Below are positions 17,480 through 25,885 of a stretch of DNA of 64,000 nt, piece after piece. The stretch lies in the NCBI GenBank assembly GCA_042663485.1, contig JBHTAF010000001.1; one strand, given 5' to 3'. Position 1 is the first letter of the stretch. Each line of letters starts with the position of its first letter. Under the pieces are notes generated by a model. The model did not search any database and had not been told where the DNA came from. It was given only the letters and a program-made list of their open reading frames with translations. Made by a program: the position numbers and the translations under genes. This DNA comes from Natronosalvus sp042663485. GTDB taxonomy: Archaea > Halobacteriota > Halobacteria > Halobacteriales > Natrialbaceae.

Positions 17480-18391
17480 ATGACCCTCGACCTCGAGGCA
17501 AAACGCGCGGCCGCCGTCGACGAACTCGAAACCCACGACGGCGTCCTCGTCGCCTTCTCCGGCGGCGTCGACTCGAGTACGGTCGCGGCCCTCGCTCACG
17601 AGGCCCTCGGCGAGGACGCGGTCGCCTGTACGGCAAAGAGCGAGACCCTCCCCGAATCGGAACTCGAGGACGCGAAACGCGTCGCCGACGAAATCGGTAT
17701 CCGCCACGAGGTCGTCGAGTTCTCCGAACTCGACAGTGACGCCTTCGTCGCGAACGACGAGGACCGGTGTTACCACTGTCGAACGATGCGCCTGGGGAAG
17801 ATGCTCGAGAAGGCCCGCGAACTCGGCATCGAGACGGTCTGTGACGGAACCAACGCGGACGACCCCGGCGCTGGCCACCGACCCGGCCTGCGTGCCGTCG
17901 AGGAACTCGAAGTACACTCGCCGTTGCTCGCGCACGACCTCTCGAAGTCGGCGGTCAGGGAACTGGCCGACGCCTACGGCCTCTCCGTGGCCGACAAGCC
18001 GTCGATGGCCTGTCTCTCCTCGCGAATCCCGACGGGGCTGTCAGTCACCGAGGACCGCCTCTCGCGCATCGAGCGCGCCGAGGCGCTGGTCCGCCAGTGG
18101 GGATTCGAGGGCTTTCGCGTGCGCGACCACGACGGCCTCGCCCGCATCGAAATCGATCCGGACGAACTCGAGGACGCCCTCGACTCGGCGTTCGTCGAGT
18201 CGATCCGCGACCCGCTGCTCGAGCTCGGGTTCGATCACGTCACCCTCGACCTCCACGGCTACCGGACGGGGAGTGTGAGTCCTGCCGCGGACAGACCGGC
18301 GGAACCCGACGCCGCGGCGAACGCCGCCGACGGCGAACCGCTGGTGGAGGACGTGTTCGCGGCGGAGTATCCGCGGGCGAACGACCGATAG
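17480..18391 (+). CDS. larE: ATP-dependent sacrificial sulfur transferase LarE family
   Basis: A 303-residue PP-loop protein of the LarE family. Bacterial LarE adenylates a pyridinium carboxylate and donates sulfur from its own cysteine to build the nickel-pincer cofactor of lactate racemase. The PP-loop AFSGGVDSSTVA and the motif DRCYHCRTMRL are intact, and the conserved Cys in SMACLSSRIPTG is present. No larA, larB or larC is visible nearby, so the archaeal substrate may differ. The last 40 residues are Ala/Asp-rich and variable. Start ATG 17480. Confidence 0.88.
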   Translation: MTLDLEAKRAAAVDELETHDGVLVAFSGGVDSSTVAALAHEALGEDAVACTAKSETLPESELEDAKRVADEIGIRHEVVEFSELDSDAFVANDEDRCYHCRTMRLGKMLEKARELGIETVCDGTNADDPGAGHRPGLRAVEELEVHSPLLAHDLSKSAVRELADAYGLSVADKPSMACLSSRIPTGLSVTEDRLSRIERAEALVRQWGFEGFRVRDHDGLARIEIDPDELEDALDSAFVESIRDPLLELGFDHVTLDLHGYRTGSVSPAADRPAEPDAAANAADGEPLVEDVFAAEYPRANDR

Positions 18392-18541
18392 TCCAAACCG
18401 ACACGTTACTCCCGGACAGACGTACACAAATTTCACCGTTTACGCCAGTAGTACCAGACATACGTCGGAATATAGGACGTTAGTCCGGTAATATTGCTCG
18501 AGTCGATACGGACGTGGTAGTTCCCGTCGTTTCAGTGGACG

Positions 18542-18985
18542 ATGACCGAACAGGAACTCGAGGACCCGCCAGTGGGCTGGCGCGTCGAGACCCACAGACG
18601 GTACACGGCAGCGACGAGCGACCGCGAGATGGCCTACGTCACGTACCGCCACGAATCGGGAGACCTGCGGGTCCGAGTCGCTCCCGCCTCGATCGACGGG
18701 GACGACCGGCCGGGGTACGCGATCACCACGACCACCTATCCGGAACTCGAGTCAACCGACGATCCCGCCGACGCGGGCCTCGAGTCCACCTCGCGGACGA
18801 TTCGTTACGTCTTTCGCTTCCCCCGGTGTGACGAACTCGCCCGTCGGTTCATGTCGCTCTTCGAGACGGCGTACGATGGTCCGACGACGTTCGAACGCGC
18901 GCTCGCGTACGCCACCGATCGAGTGCGGGCGTCCGAGGCTCACGACGCGCCCGTCGACGTGGACGGGAGGGGAACCCAGAACTGA
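18542..18985 (+). CDS. Conserved haloarchaeal hypothetical protein
   Basis: A 147-residue soluble protein with no domain I can name. It shows alternating hydrophobic strands (DLRVRVAPA, YAITTTTYPEL, RTIRYVFRFP) and two C-terminal helices (CDELARRFMSLFETAY, FERALAYATDRVRA), suggesting a compact alpha/beta fold. Codon use is ordinary for the region. It may be read with larE upstream (150-bp gap) but an AT-rich stretch between them could be an independent promoter. Confidence 0.62.
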   Translation: MTEQELEDPPVGWRVETHRRYTAATSDREMAYVTYRHESGDLRVRVAPASIDGDDRPGYAITTTTYPELESTDDPADAGLESTSRTIRYVFRFPRCDELARRFMSLFETAYDGPTTFERALAYATDRVRASEAHDAPVDVDGRGTQN

Positions 18986-19055
18986 CTCGACGGCGAATGG
19001 CCGGTCAGACTGGAGACGAGAGAGCGCACTCCGGTTTTCTTTAGCTTCAACTATC

Positions 19056-19583
19056 TCAAGCGTTCAACCGCCAGATACCGTAGTTCAGGAGGGCAGCGAA
19101 CGTCACCCAGGCGAGGTACGGAACCAGCAACGCGGCCGCTCGCCGGTTGACCCGTCGGAACGCAGCGATGGTCGCGACGAGGAGAACCCAGAGGGCGACG
19201 ATGACGACGAGTGCTGCCGCGACCTCCTCGAGCCGGAAGAACACCGGCGTCCAGGCGACGTTGAACGCCAGCTGGACGGCGAACAGTCCGAGAGCCAGCC
19301 GTCGGCCGTCCCTCGAGGACCGCCACACCAGCCACAGGGCGAGCCCCATCAGGGTGAAGAGGAGCGTCCAGACGACCGGGAACGCGATTTCGGGCGGGTA
19401 GTAGGCGGGTTTCTCAAGGCTACGGAACCAGGCGCTGTCGGGGCCGCCGAGAACCGCGGGGAGCCCGCCGAGGACGTTGACGCCGATCACGAACGCCAGG
19501 GCCTCGAGGACGTCGCCCCGCGAGAGCGATCGGAGGGAGATTCCGCTGCGATGGGTGCCCTCCATCGTTCCCGTTTCATCCAT
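19056..19583 (-). CDS. tspO: TspO/MBR family protein
   Basis: A 175-residue membrane protein with five predicted helices, matching the translocator protein/peripheral benzodiazepine receptor family, which binds porphyrins and related tetrapyrroles. Characteristic motifs are SLEKPAYYPPEIAFPVVWT between helices 1 and 2, and AFNVAWTPVFF. Several family tryptophans are retained. The N-terminal extension of about 25 residues is hydrophilic. Role in haloarchaea is unknown, possibly light or oxidative-stress linked to carotenoids or haem; no such partner lies next to it. Confidence 0.9.
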   Translation of the reverse strand: MDETGTMEGTHRSGISLRSLSRGDVLEALAFVIGVNVLGGLPAVLGGPDSAWFRSLEKPAYYPPEIAFPVVWTLLFTLMGLALWLVWRSSRDGRRLALGLFAVQLAFNVAWTPVFFRLEEVAAALVVIVALWVLLVATIAAFRRVNRRAAALLVPYLAWVTFAALLNYGIWRLNA

Positions 19584-19708
19584 ACCTGATCACACGCCCG
19601 CCAGACAGTTAGAAGAGGTGCGTCGATAAAGAGCGAGTCAGGAATCTCCTCGTTCACTTTCACCGCGGTACGAGAACCCTTAACCGATCCCGCCTCGAAT
19701 TCGCGTCA

Positions 19709-22231
19709 ATGGCCGCGACGGACGAGGGAACGCCCTCCATCGACCACCCGCTGCTCGAGTCGGACTTCCTCGAGCGGCGTCTCTATCAGCTGAAACTCGC
19801 CGGCACTGCGGCGAACGATCACACGCTCGTCTGTCTCCCGACGGGGCTGGGGAAGACGACGGTGAGCCTGCTGGTGACCGCCCGACGTCTCGACGAGGTC
19901 GGTGGCAAGTCCCTGATGCTCGCGCCGACGAAACCCCTCGTCCAGCAACACGCCGACTTCTATCGCGAGGCCCTTCAGATCCCCGACGAGGAAATCGTCG
20001 TCTTCACCGGCGACGTGAGCCCGGACGACCGTGCGGCGCTGTGGGACGACTCGACCGTGATCATGGCGACGCCGCAGGTGATCGAGAACGACCTCGTGGG
20101 CTCTCGCATCTCCCTCGCGGACGTGACGCACTGCACCTTCGACGAGTGTCACCGCGCCACCGGCGACTACGCCTACAACTACATCGCCGAGCGCTACCAC
20201 GCCGACGCCACGGACCCGCTCGTCACGGGAATGAGCGCCTCCCCCGGCGGCGACGAAGAGGCCATCCTCGAGGTGTGTGCAAACCTCGGGCTTCGGGAGG
20301 TCGAAGTGATGACCGAGGACGACGCCGACGTCGCGGAGTTTACCCACGACACCGAGGTCGAGTGGGAGCGCATCCAGCTGCCCGACGACGTCATCGAGAT
20401 CAGGGACGCCCTGAACGAGGTGATCACGGAACGCCTCGAGAAGCTCAAAGAACTGGGGGTCGCCAGGTCGACCCAGCCCGATCAGTCCCAGAAGGACCTC
20501 AACCGGATGCGCGCGGAGTTACAGAAACTGATCAACAACGACCAGTCGGAGGGGTTCAAGGGCATGTCCGTCCACGCGGAGGTGATGAAACTCCGCCAGG
20601 CCGTCACCCTCGTCGAGACCCAGAGCGTCGAGGCGCTGCGGCGATACTTCGAGCGCCAGCGCAACCAGGCCCGCAGTTCGGGAGCCTCGAAGGCGAGCCA
20701 GCGGCTGGTGAGCGATCCCCGAGTCCGGGAAGCGATGCGCCGGGCGGAGTCCTTCGACGAACTCCACCCCAAATACCGCAAGACGCGGATGCTCCTGGCC
20801 GAAACGCTGGGGCTCGAGGGCGGCGAGCGCGTCATCGTCTTCACCGAATCCAGGGACACGGCCGAGGCGCTGACCGAGTTCCTGAACACGAGTTTCGACG
20901 CGAAGCGCTTCGTCGGCCAGGGCGACCGCGAGGGCAGCGACGGAATGACCCAGAAGCAACAACAGGAGGTCCTGGACGACTTCCGGGCAGGCGAGTTCGA
21001 GGTTCTCGTCTCGACGTCGGTCGCCGAGGAGGGACTGGACGTCCCCGAGGTCGACCTCGTGCTCTTTTACGAACCCGTCCCGACCGCAATCAGGTCGATT
21101 CAGCGCAAGGGTCGAACCGGGCGCCAGGCGGAGGGACGCGTCGTCGTCCTGATGGCCGAGGACACCCGCGACGAGGCGTACTTCTGGATCTCGAGGCGTC
21201 GCGAGAAGGAGATGGAGAGCGAACTCCGCGAACTCAAGGGGATGGCCAGCGACCTCGAGGCCGAACTCGACGACGCCCAGCAGTCACTCGAGGCGTTCGA
21301 GAGCGGGGCGTCCGTGGGCTCGAGCGGGGGAAAACCCACATCGGAGAGCGGTACCTCGGGTAGAGGTCAGGAAAGGAGCAGCCAGCCCGGACTGCAGGAT
21401 TTCGTCGGCGACGTAGGCGACTCGAGCGACGGGAGCAACGAGGGCGACGAGGGCGAAACGGAGGACGAAGACAGCACCGGCGAGACTGACGCGACCGACG
21501 AGGAAGCCGCAACGGTCGAAACCCACGAACCCAGTGCCGAGGGCGATGCGGTCGAAATCGTCGCCGACCAGCGCGAGATGGACGCCAACATCGCCCGCGA
21601 ACTCTCGAGGCGCGAGGAGATCGAAATCCGTCTGGAGACGCTCGAAGTCGGCGACTACGTCTGCTCGGATCGCGTGGTGGTCGAGCGCAAGTCGGTCGCG
21701 GACTTCGTCGACTCGCTGGTCGGCGGCGACCGCTCGGTGTTCGAGCAGGTGGGCGCGATGGCCCGCCACTACTCCCGGCCCGTCGTGATCGTCGAGGGCG
21801 AGGGCCTGTACGAACAGCGCGACGTCCACCCGAACGCGATCCGCGGGGCGCTCTCGAGCCTGGCGGTCGACTTCGGCGCGAGCATACTCCGGAGCGAGAG
21901 CGAGGACGATACGACGGAGTTGCTCGCGACGATCGCCAAGCGCGAACAACAACTCTCGAACCGCGAGGTGTCCGTCCACGGGGAGAAGGGCGCAAAGACC
22001 CTGAGCGAGCAACAGGAGTACGTCGTCTCCTCGATCGCCGACGTCGGTCCGGTGACCGCTCGCTCGCTGCTCGAGACCTTCGGGACCGTCGAGGCGGTGA
22101 TGATCGCGAGCGAGGACGAGTTGCGGGAGGCCGACGGGGTCGGCGAGGTGACCGCCGAGCGCTTACGCGAGGTCATCGGGAGCGAGTATACGGGGACCGG
22201 AAGCGCAGCGAGTTTGGGCGCCAACGAGTGA
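19709..22231 (+). CDS. hef: Hef helicase/nuclease (FANCM/XPF family)
   Basis: An 840-residue archaeal Hef, which processes stalled replication forks. The N-terminal SF2 helicase has Walker A PTGLGKTT (about 46-53), the DEAH-type box FDECHRATG, and motif VI region IQRKGRTGRQ. An acidic, repeat-poor linker of about 100 residues (roughly 510-610) follows. The C-terminal XPF-like nuclease carries ERKSVADFV (Glu659, Arg660, Lys661), and two helix-hairpin-helix segments end the protein (VGPVTARSLLETFG, GVGEVTAERLREV). Both activities look intact. The ATG at 19709 follows a plausible promoter. It stands alone. Confidence 0.95.
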   Translation: MAATDEGTPSIDHPLLESDFLERRLYQLKLAGTAANDHTLVCLPTGLGKTTVSLLVTARRLDEVGGKSLMLAPTKPLVQQHADFYREALQIPDEEIVVFTGDVSPDDRAALWDDSTVIMATPQVIENDLVGSRISLADVTHCTFDECHRATGDYAYNYIAERYHADATDPLVTGMSASPGGDEEAILEVCANLGLREVEVMTEDDADVAEFTHDTEVEWERIQLPDDVIEIRDALNEVITERLEKLKELGVARSTQPDQSQKDLNRMRAELQKLINNDQSEGFKGMSVHAEVMKLRQAVTLVETQSVEALRRYFERQRNQARSSGASKASQRLVSDPRVREAMRRAESFDELHPKYRKTRMLLAETLGLEGGERVIVFTESRDTAEALTEFLNTSFDAKRFVGQGDREGSDGMTQKQQQEVLDDFRAGEFEVLVSTSVAEEGLDVPEVDLVLFYEPVPTAIRSIQRKGRTGRQAEGRVVVLMAEDTRDEAYFWISRRREKEMESELRELKGMASDLEAELDDAQQSLEAFESGASVGSSGGKPTSESGTSGRGQERSSQPGLQDFVGDVGDSSDGSNEGDEGETEDEDSTGETDATDEEAATVETHEPSAEGDAVEIVADQREMDANIARELSRREEIEIRLETLEVGDYVCSDRVVVERKSVADFVDSLVGGDRSVFEQVGAMARHYSRPVVIVEGEGLYEQRDVHPNAIRGALSSLAVDFGASILRSESEDDTTELLATIAKREQQLSNREVSVHGEKGAKTLSEQQEYVVSSIADVGPVTARSLLETFGTVEAVMIASEDELREADGVGEVTAERLREVIGSEYTGTGSAASLGANE

Positions 22232-22403
22232 CGGCCGTCGAAGCCCGAGTGGTGGCCGATCGCAGCCCGCAGGAACCGTGGCGAGTAGAACCGTTTTAGG
22301 GGCTCCCCGCGGTACGGACGTGTAATGGACGCCAATCGGCCCCGCGAATCGTCAGCCGCGACGAACGTCCGGCGAGCGCCACGCGCCCTCGAGGTGACGC
22401 GGC

Positions 22404-23363
22404 GTGGGCTATAGCGTCGACGAGCGCCTCGTCGAGCGTCTGTCGATGTTCCGAATCTACGCCTACGGGCTCTGCATGGGAACGGCGGACGCCCTCCCCG
22501 GCGTCTCCGGCGGAACGATCGCCCTCCTCCTCGGGTTCTACGGTCGGTTGATCGCGGCGATCACGTCGATCACCCCGAGTCGCATCTGGACCGTGCTCAA
22601 CGGCGTTCGTCCGGGAAACCGCAACTCGGCCAGGGAGGCGCTCCTCGAGATGGACATCGGCTTCCTCCTCCCACTCGGAATCGGCGCGGTGACCGCCGTT
22701 GCGCTCATCGCCAGCGCGGTGTCGTCGCTCGCGGAATCACATCCCGTCGCCCTCTTTGGGTTTTTCACGGGGCTCATCGGGGCGTCCGCGATCGTCCTCT
22801 ACCGTGAACTCCGGGTTCGGACGCGGAAGGACGTACTCGTGGCTATCGCGGGCGCATCGCTCGCGTTACTCATCGCGGCGAACGTCCTCGAGTTGCCGGG
22901 GAGCGGTGCGATCACGGTCGTCCTCGCCGGCGCCCTCGCGCTCAGCGCGATGATCCTGCCGGGCGTCTCCGGGTCGCTCATCCTGATCCTGCTCGGCCAG
23001 TACGTCTTCCTCTCGGGCGAGCTGAGTGCGTTCCTCTCGGCGATCGGCGACCTCCTCGGGAACGGCTCGCTCGAGGCCGTCTTCGACCCCGGGACCACGG
23101 TCGCTCTCTTCGTCGCCGGCGGGCTGATCGGGCTCTTGACCGTCGCTCGAGTGGTTCGGGCGGCGCTCGACCGACACCGAAATACGACGCTCCTCTTCCT
23201 CGTGAGCCTCATTGCCGGCTCGACGCCCGCCCCGCTGCACAACATCGGCGAGACGCACACCTGGACGACCGATACGATCGTCCTGGCCGCCGTCTGGACC
23301 CTCGTCGGTGCCGGCGTCCTCTTCGCGCTCGACCGACTCGTGGGCGGCTTCGACCCGGAGTGA
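22404..23363 (+). CDS. DUF368 family polytopic membrane protein
   Basis: A 319-residue protein with about nine membrane helices. The family signatures are GTADALPGVSGGTIALLLGFY near the N-terminus and a second, similar MILPGVSGSLILILLGQY in the middle, indicating an inverted or duplicated architecture. DUF368 members have been linked to polyprenyl-phosphate recycling or export (related to the DedA/PopT group) in bacteria. In a haloarchaeon a dolichyl- or polyprenyl-phosphate carrier role is a reasonable inference. GTG 22404 is the longest start with homology; ATG 22446 is an alternative. Confidence 0.85.
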   Translation: MGYSVDERLVERLSMFRIYAYGLCMGTADALPGVSGGTIALLLGFYGRLIAAITSITPSRIWTVLNGVRPGNRNSAREALLEMDIGFLLPLGIGAVTAVALIASAVSSLAESHPVALFGFFTGLIGASAIVLYRELRVRTRKDVLVAIAGASLALLIAANVLELPGSGAITVVLAGALALSAMILPGVSGSLILILLGQYVFLSGELSAFLSAIGDLLGNGSLEAVFDPGTTVALFVAGGLIGLLTVARVVRAALDRHRNTTLLFLVSLIAGSTPAPLHNIGETHTWTTDTIVLAAVWTLVGAGVLFALDRLVGGFDPE

Positions 23364-23424
23364 TCCCGCGATAGCTTGCACATCCTGGCACGCGAGGTAA
23401 CCTCCTTCGAGGGCTATACCGAGT

Positions 23425-23637
23425 ATGGTACTCAAACGACTCCTCGGCTCGAAAGCGGCTCGATCGCTGACGGTCCTCTCGGTCGCCGCGGAGGCGAAAC
23501 GGGCGTTCAAGAACGGACGCCGACTCAGGGGAGCAGGGCTGCTCGTCCTCGCGGCGCTCGCCTGGAAGTGGACGATGCTCGGGATGATCGCCCAGGGCGT
23601 GCTCAAGCTGGTCCGGGGCGGGCGAACGCCGGCTTAG
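23425..23637 (+). CDS. Small conserved membrane-associated protein
   Basis: A 70-residue basic protein with one hydrophobic helix (GAGLLVLAALAWKWTMLGMIAQGVL) flanked by Arg/Lys-rich segments. Short, conserved-looking ORFs like this recur in haloarchaea. It lies 61 bp after the DUF368 gene and may share its transcript. No function can be assigned. Confidence 0.5.
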   Translation: MVLKRLLGSKAARSLTVLSVAAEAKRAFKNGRRLRGAGLLVLAALAWKWTMLGMIAQGVLKLVRGGRTPA

Positions 23638-23755
23638 GGTTCCGTCGATAGGGACGTAACCGGCGCACGCCAAGATCGGAATCGAGTCCATCGGTGACGG
23701 ACTCGCATCGAGTCGTGACGCAATCTCTTTTTATCGACCCGCACAAGCACACGGC

Positions 23756-24658
23756 ATGAGCGACAGCGCGGTCGACCTCGAGGCCGAACAGTACGAGAAG
23801 CATCGCGAAGCCGGGGAAATCCTCGCCCAGGTCCGCCAAGAAGCCGCCGACCGCGTCGAAGTCGGCGTGAGCCACCTCGAGGTCGCCGAGTACGCCGAGG
23901 ACCGCATCAGGGAACTCGGCGGTCAGCCGGCGTTTCCCGTCAACATCTCCATCGACGAGGAGGCGGCCCACCGCACGCCGACCATCGACGACGAGTCGAC
24001 TTTCGGCGAGGAGATGATCAACCTCGACATCGGCGTCCACGTCGACGGCTGGCTCGCCGACACCGCCATCACGGTCGACCTCTCCGGGAACCCCGAGCTC
24101 GCGGAAGCCTCGGAGCAGGCCCTCGAGGCCGCCCTCGACCTCGTCGAACCTGGCGTGAACACCGGCGACATCGGCGCCGAAATCGAGGAGGTCATCGACG
24201 GCTACGGCTACAACCCCGTGGTCAACCTCACCGGCCACGGCCTGGGCCACTGGGAACAACACACCAGCCCCAACATCCCCAACCGGGCCGTCTCCCAGGG
24301 GACGACGCTCGAGGTGGGCGACGTCGTCGCCATCGAACCGTTCGCGACCGACGGCGGCGGGAAGGTGACCGAGGGCTCGAGCGAGGAGATTTACTCGCTC
24401 GAGCGGGAGGCGTCGGTTCGCAACCGGCAGGCGCGAGACGCGCTCGCACAGATCACCGAGGAGTTCCGCACCCTGCCGTTTGCGACCCGTTGGCTCGAGA
24501 CCGACCGCCCCGAGATGGCGCTTCGCCGGCTCAAACGCCGGAACGTGATTCACGGTTACCCCGTGCTCAAGGAGGACGAGGGCTGTCTGGTCAGTCAGAA
24601 AGAACACACCGTCATCGTCACCGAAGGCGGGTGTGAGGTCACGACGGCTGATCAGTGA
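23756..24658 (+). CDS. map: Methionine aminopeptidase, type II
   Basis: A 300-residue metalloprotease removing N-terminal methionine from nascent proteins. The five metal ligands are visible: Asp in NLDIGVHVDGW, Asp in DTAITVDL, His in GHGLGHWEQH, Glu in AIEPFAT and the C-terminal Glu in SQKEHTVIVTE. The type II insertion between the GHGLG motif and the end is present. Length and start (ATG 23756) match archaeal orthologues. Essential housekeeping gene; an AT-rich promoter (about 23728-23735, CTTTTTATC) precedes it. Confidence 0.95.
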   Translation: MSDSAVDLEAEQYEKHREAGEILAQVRQEAADRVEVGVSHLEVAEYAEDRIRELGGQPAFPVNISIDEEAAHRTPTIDDESTFGEEMINLDIGVHVDGWLADTAITVDLSGNPELAEASEQALEAALDLVEPGVNTGDIGAEIEEVIDGYGYNPVVNLTGHGLGHWEQHTSPNIPNRAVSQGTTLEVGDVVAIEPFATDGGGKVTEGSSEEIYSLEREASVRNRQARDALAQITEEFRTLPFATRWLETDRPEMALRRLKRRNVIHGYPVLKEDEGCLVSQKEHTVIVTEGGCEVTTADQ

Positions 24659-24663
24659 ACCGC

Positions 24664-24682
24664 CTCGGGGTCAAGCCCCGAG
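24664..24682. terminator. Perfect hairpin after map, possible IS right-end remnant
   Basis: CTCGGGG-TCAAG-CCCCGAG is a perfect 7-bp stem with a 5-nt loop, starting 6 bp after the map stop. No T tract follows, so as a terminator it is weak. The same kind of CTCGGGG...CCCCGAG hairpin occurs at right ends of haloarchaeal IS200/IS605 elements as I recall, so it may be a scar. Confidence 0.35.
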
Positions 24683-24787
24683 ACACTCGCCTCGAACCGC
24701 CTGTTGACCGACCGGTAAGCGGTCGTACGCAGAACACAACGAGAGGGAAAAGGAAATGGGGACCAGGGGGTCACCGGACGCCAATGT

Positions 24788-24988
24788 TTAGGCGTTGTTC
24801 ATCCGTTGGCTCGAGCGCGTTCCACAGCGCTGGCACTCGGTGACGCGGTAGGGTTCGCGGGAGAACTGCGCGTTCTCTTTCTTCAGGCTCTCGGTGCGGA
24901 TCTGCACGTTGACTTCGTGTAGCGTGTCCAGGTCGCACTCCTTGCAGTATTCGGTCAATCCGTTAAATGAGCTGTCAGTCGTTGCCAT
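24788..24988 (-). CDS. Small zinc-ribbon protein
   Basis: A 66-residue protein with two CxxC pairs: YCKECDLDTLHEVNVQI (residues 14-30) and CQRCGTRSSQR (about 52-62), forming one treble-clef or zinc ribbon. Between them is a charged strand-helix region (TESLKKENAQFSREPYRVTE). Similar small zinc proteins abound in haloarchaea and several affect stress or biofilm traits, but this one has no assigned role. The start is the ATG complementary to 24986-24988; an AT-rich promoter lies upstream at about 25010-25016. Confidence 0.78.
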   Translation of the reverse strand: MATTDSSFNGLTEYCKECDLDTLHEVNVQIRTESLKKENAQFSREPYRVTECQRCGTRSSQRMNNA

Positions 24989-25303
24989 TGAGAAATTCTT
25001 CCGTTAGAGTAGTATTAAAACCCTGTTTCATTTCGAATCCTGAGTTGAGAAAATCGCAAGCAGGGGGTTATACAGCCCATAAGCGGCCCCGAGATCGTTT
25101 TATACCGTTCAAACTCATAGCTTATCGATTATTTCACGAATTCTTGAATTTCGTGGCAGAAAAGTAAGTTTGGATTACCGATAAAAGGGCGTGAGAACGG
25201 CCAACACGCCACAGTAGCGGAATCGAGCCCGTTTGACCTCGTAGCGCTGACCGTTCGCACCGCCTCTCGACACCTCTTTCAGTTCGTCCCGAGTGGAACC
25301 CGT
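24989..25303. other. 315-bp AT-rich intergenic stretch
   Basis: Markedly AT-rich compared with the chromosome, especially 25010-25175. It must hold the promoters of both flanking divergent genes. No coding frame is convincing; a small RNA is possible but not shown. Confidence 0.4.
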
Positions 25304-25849
25304 ATGGACCGGATCTTTGCGCCGTGGCGAATCGAGTGGATCAGGCGCGAGGAGAAAAATCCGAACGTCGAGGAGTGCGTCTTCTGTGAACTTCCCGAGT
25401 GGGAAGACGAACGAGAGAACCGTCTCGTCGCCCGGAGCGACCACACATTCGTGTTGCTGAACAACGCCCCGTACAACCCCGGACACGTCATGGTGATCCC
25501 TCACCGCCACACCGGCGACTATACCGAACTCACGGACGAGGAACTGCTCGACCACGCCCGCCTGAAACAGCGCACGTTCGACGCCCTCGAGACCGCCCTC
25601 GAGCCGGATGGATTCAACGCCGGGCTGAACCTGGGAGAGGGCGCAGGCGGCTCGATCGGCGACCACCTGCACACCCACGTCGTCCCGCGGTGGCAGGGCG
25701 ACACGAACTTCATGCCCGTCCTGAGCGACACCACCGTCATCGTCGAGGCACTCGAGGAGACGTACGCCCTCGTCCACGAGGCCTTCGCCGCCCAGGAGGG
25801 CGCGCAGGATCCGGACGACTCGAGTGCGGTTCGATTTGCGGTCGAGTAG
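25304..25849 (+). CDS. HIT-family nucleotide hydrolase/transferase
   Basis: A 181-residue histidine-triad protein. The catalytic HxHxHVV motif is HLHTHVVPRW (about residues 123-132), and NPGHVMVIPHRHTG upstream is the nucleotide-binding strand. Two Cys and the motif ECVFCELPEW at the N-terminus resemble the zinc-site version found in Ap4A-phosphorylase-like and HIT hydrolases. Likely role: hydrolysis of AMP-linked or dinucleotide substrates. Start ATG 25304 matches the family beginning MDRIFAPWRIEWI. Confidence 0.9.
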   Translation: MDRIFAPWRIEWIRREEKNPNVEECVFCELPEWEDERENRLVARSDHTFVLLNNAPYNPGHVMVIPHRHTGDYTELTDEELLDHARLKQRTFDALETALEPDGFNAGLNLGEGAGGSIGDHLHTHVVPRWQGDTNFMPVLSDTTVIVEALEETYALVHEAFAAQEGAQDPDDSSAVRFAVE

Positions 25850-25885
25850 CCGCCTCGGGCGGTTTCGCAGGCGACGATTACTTGC

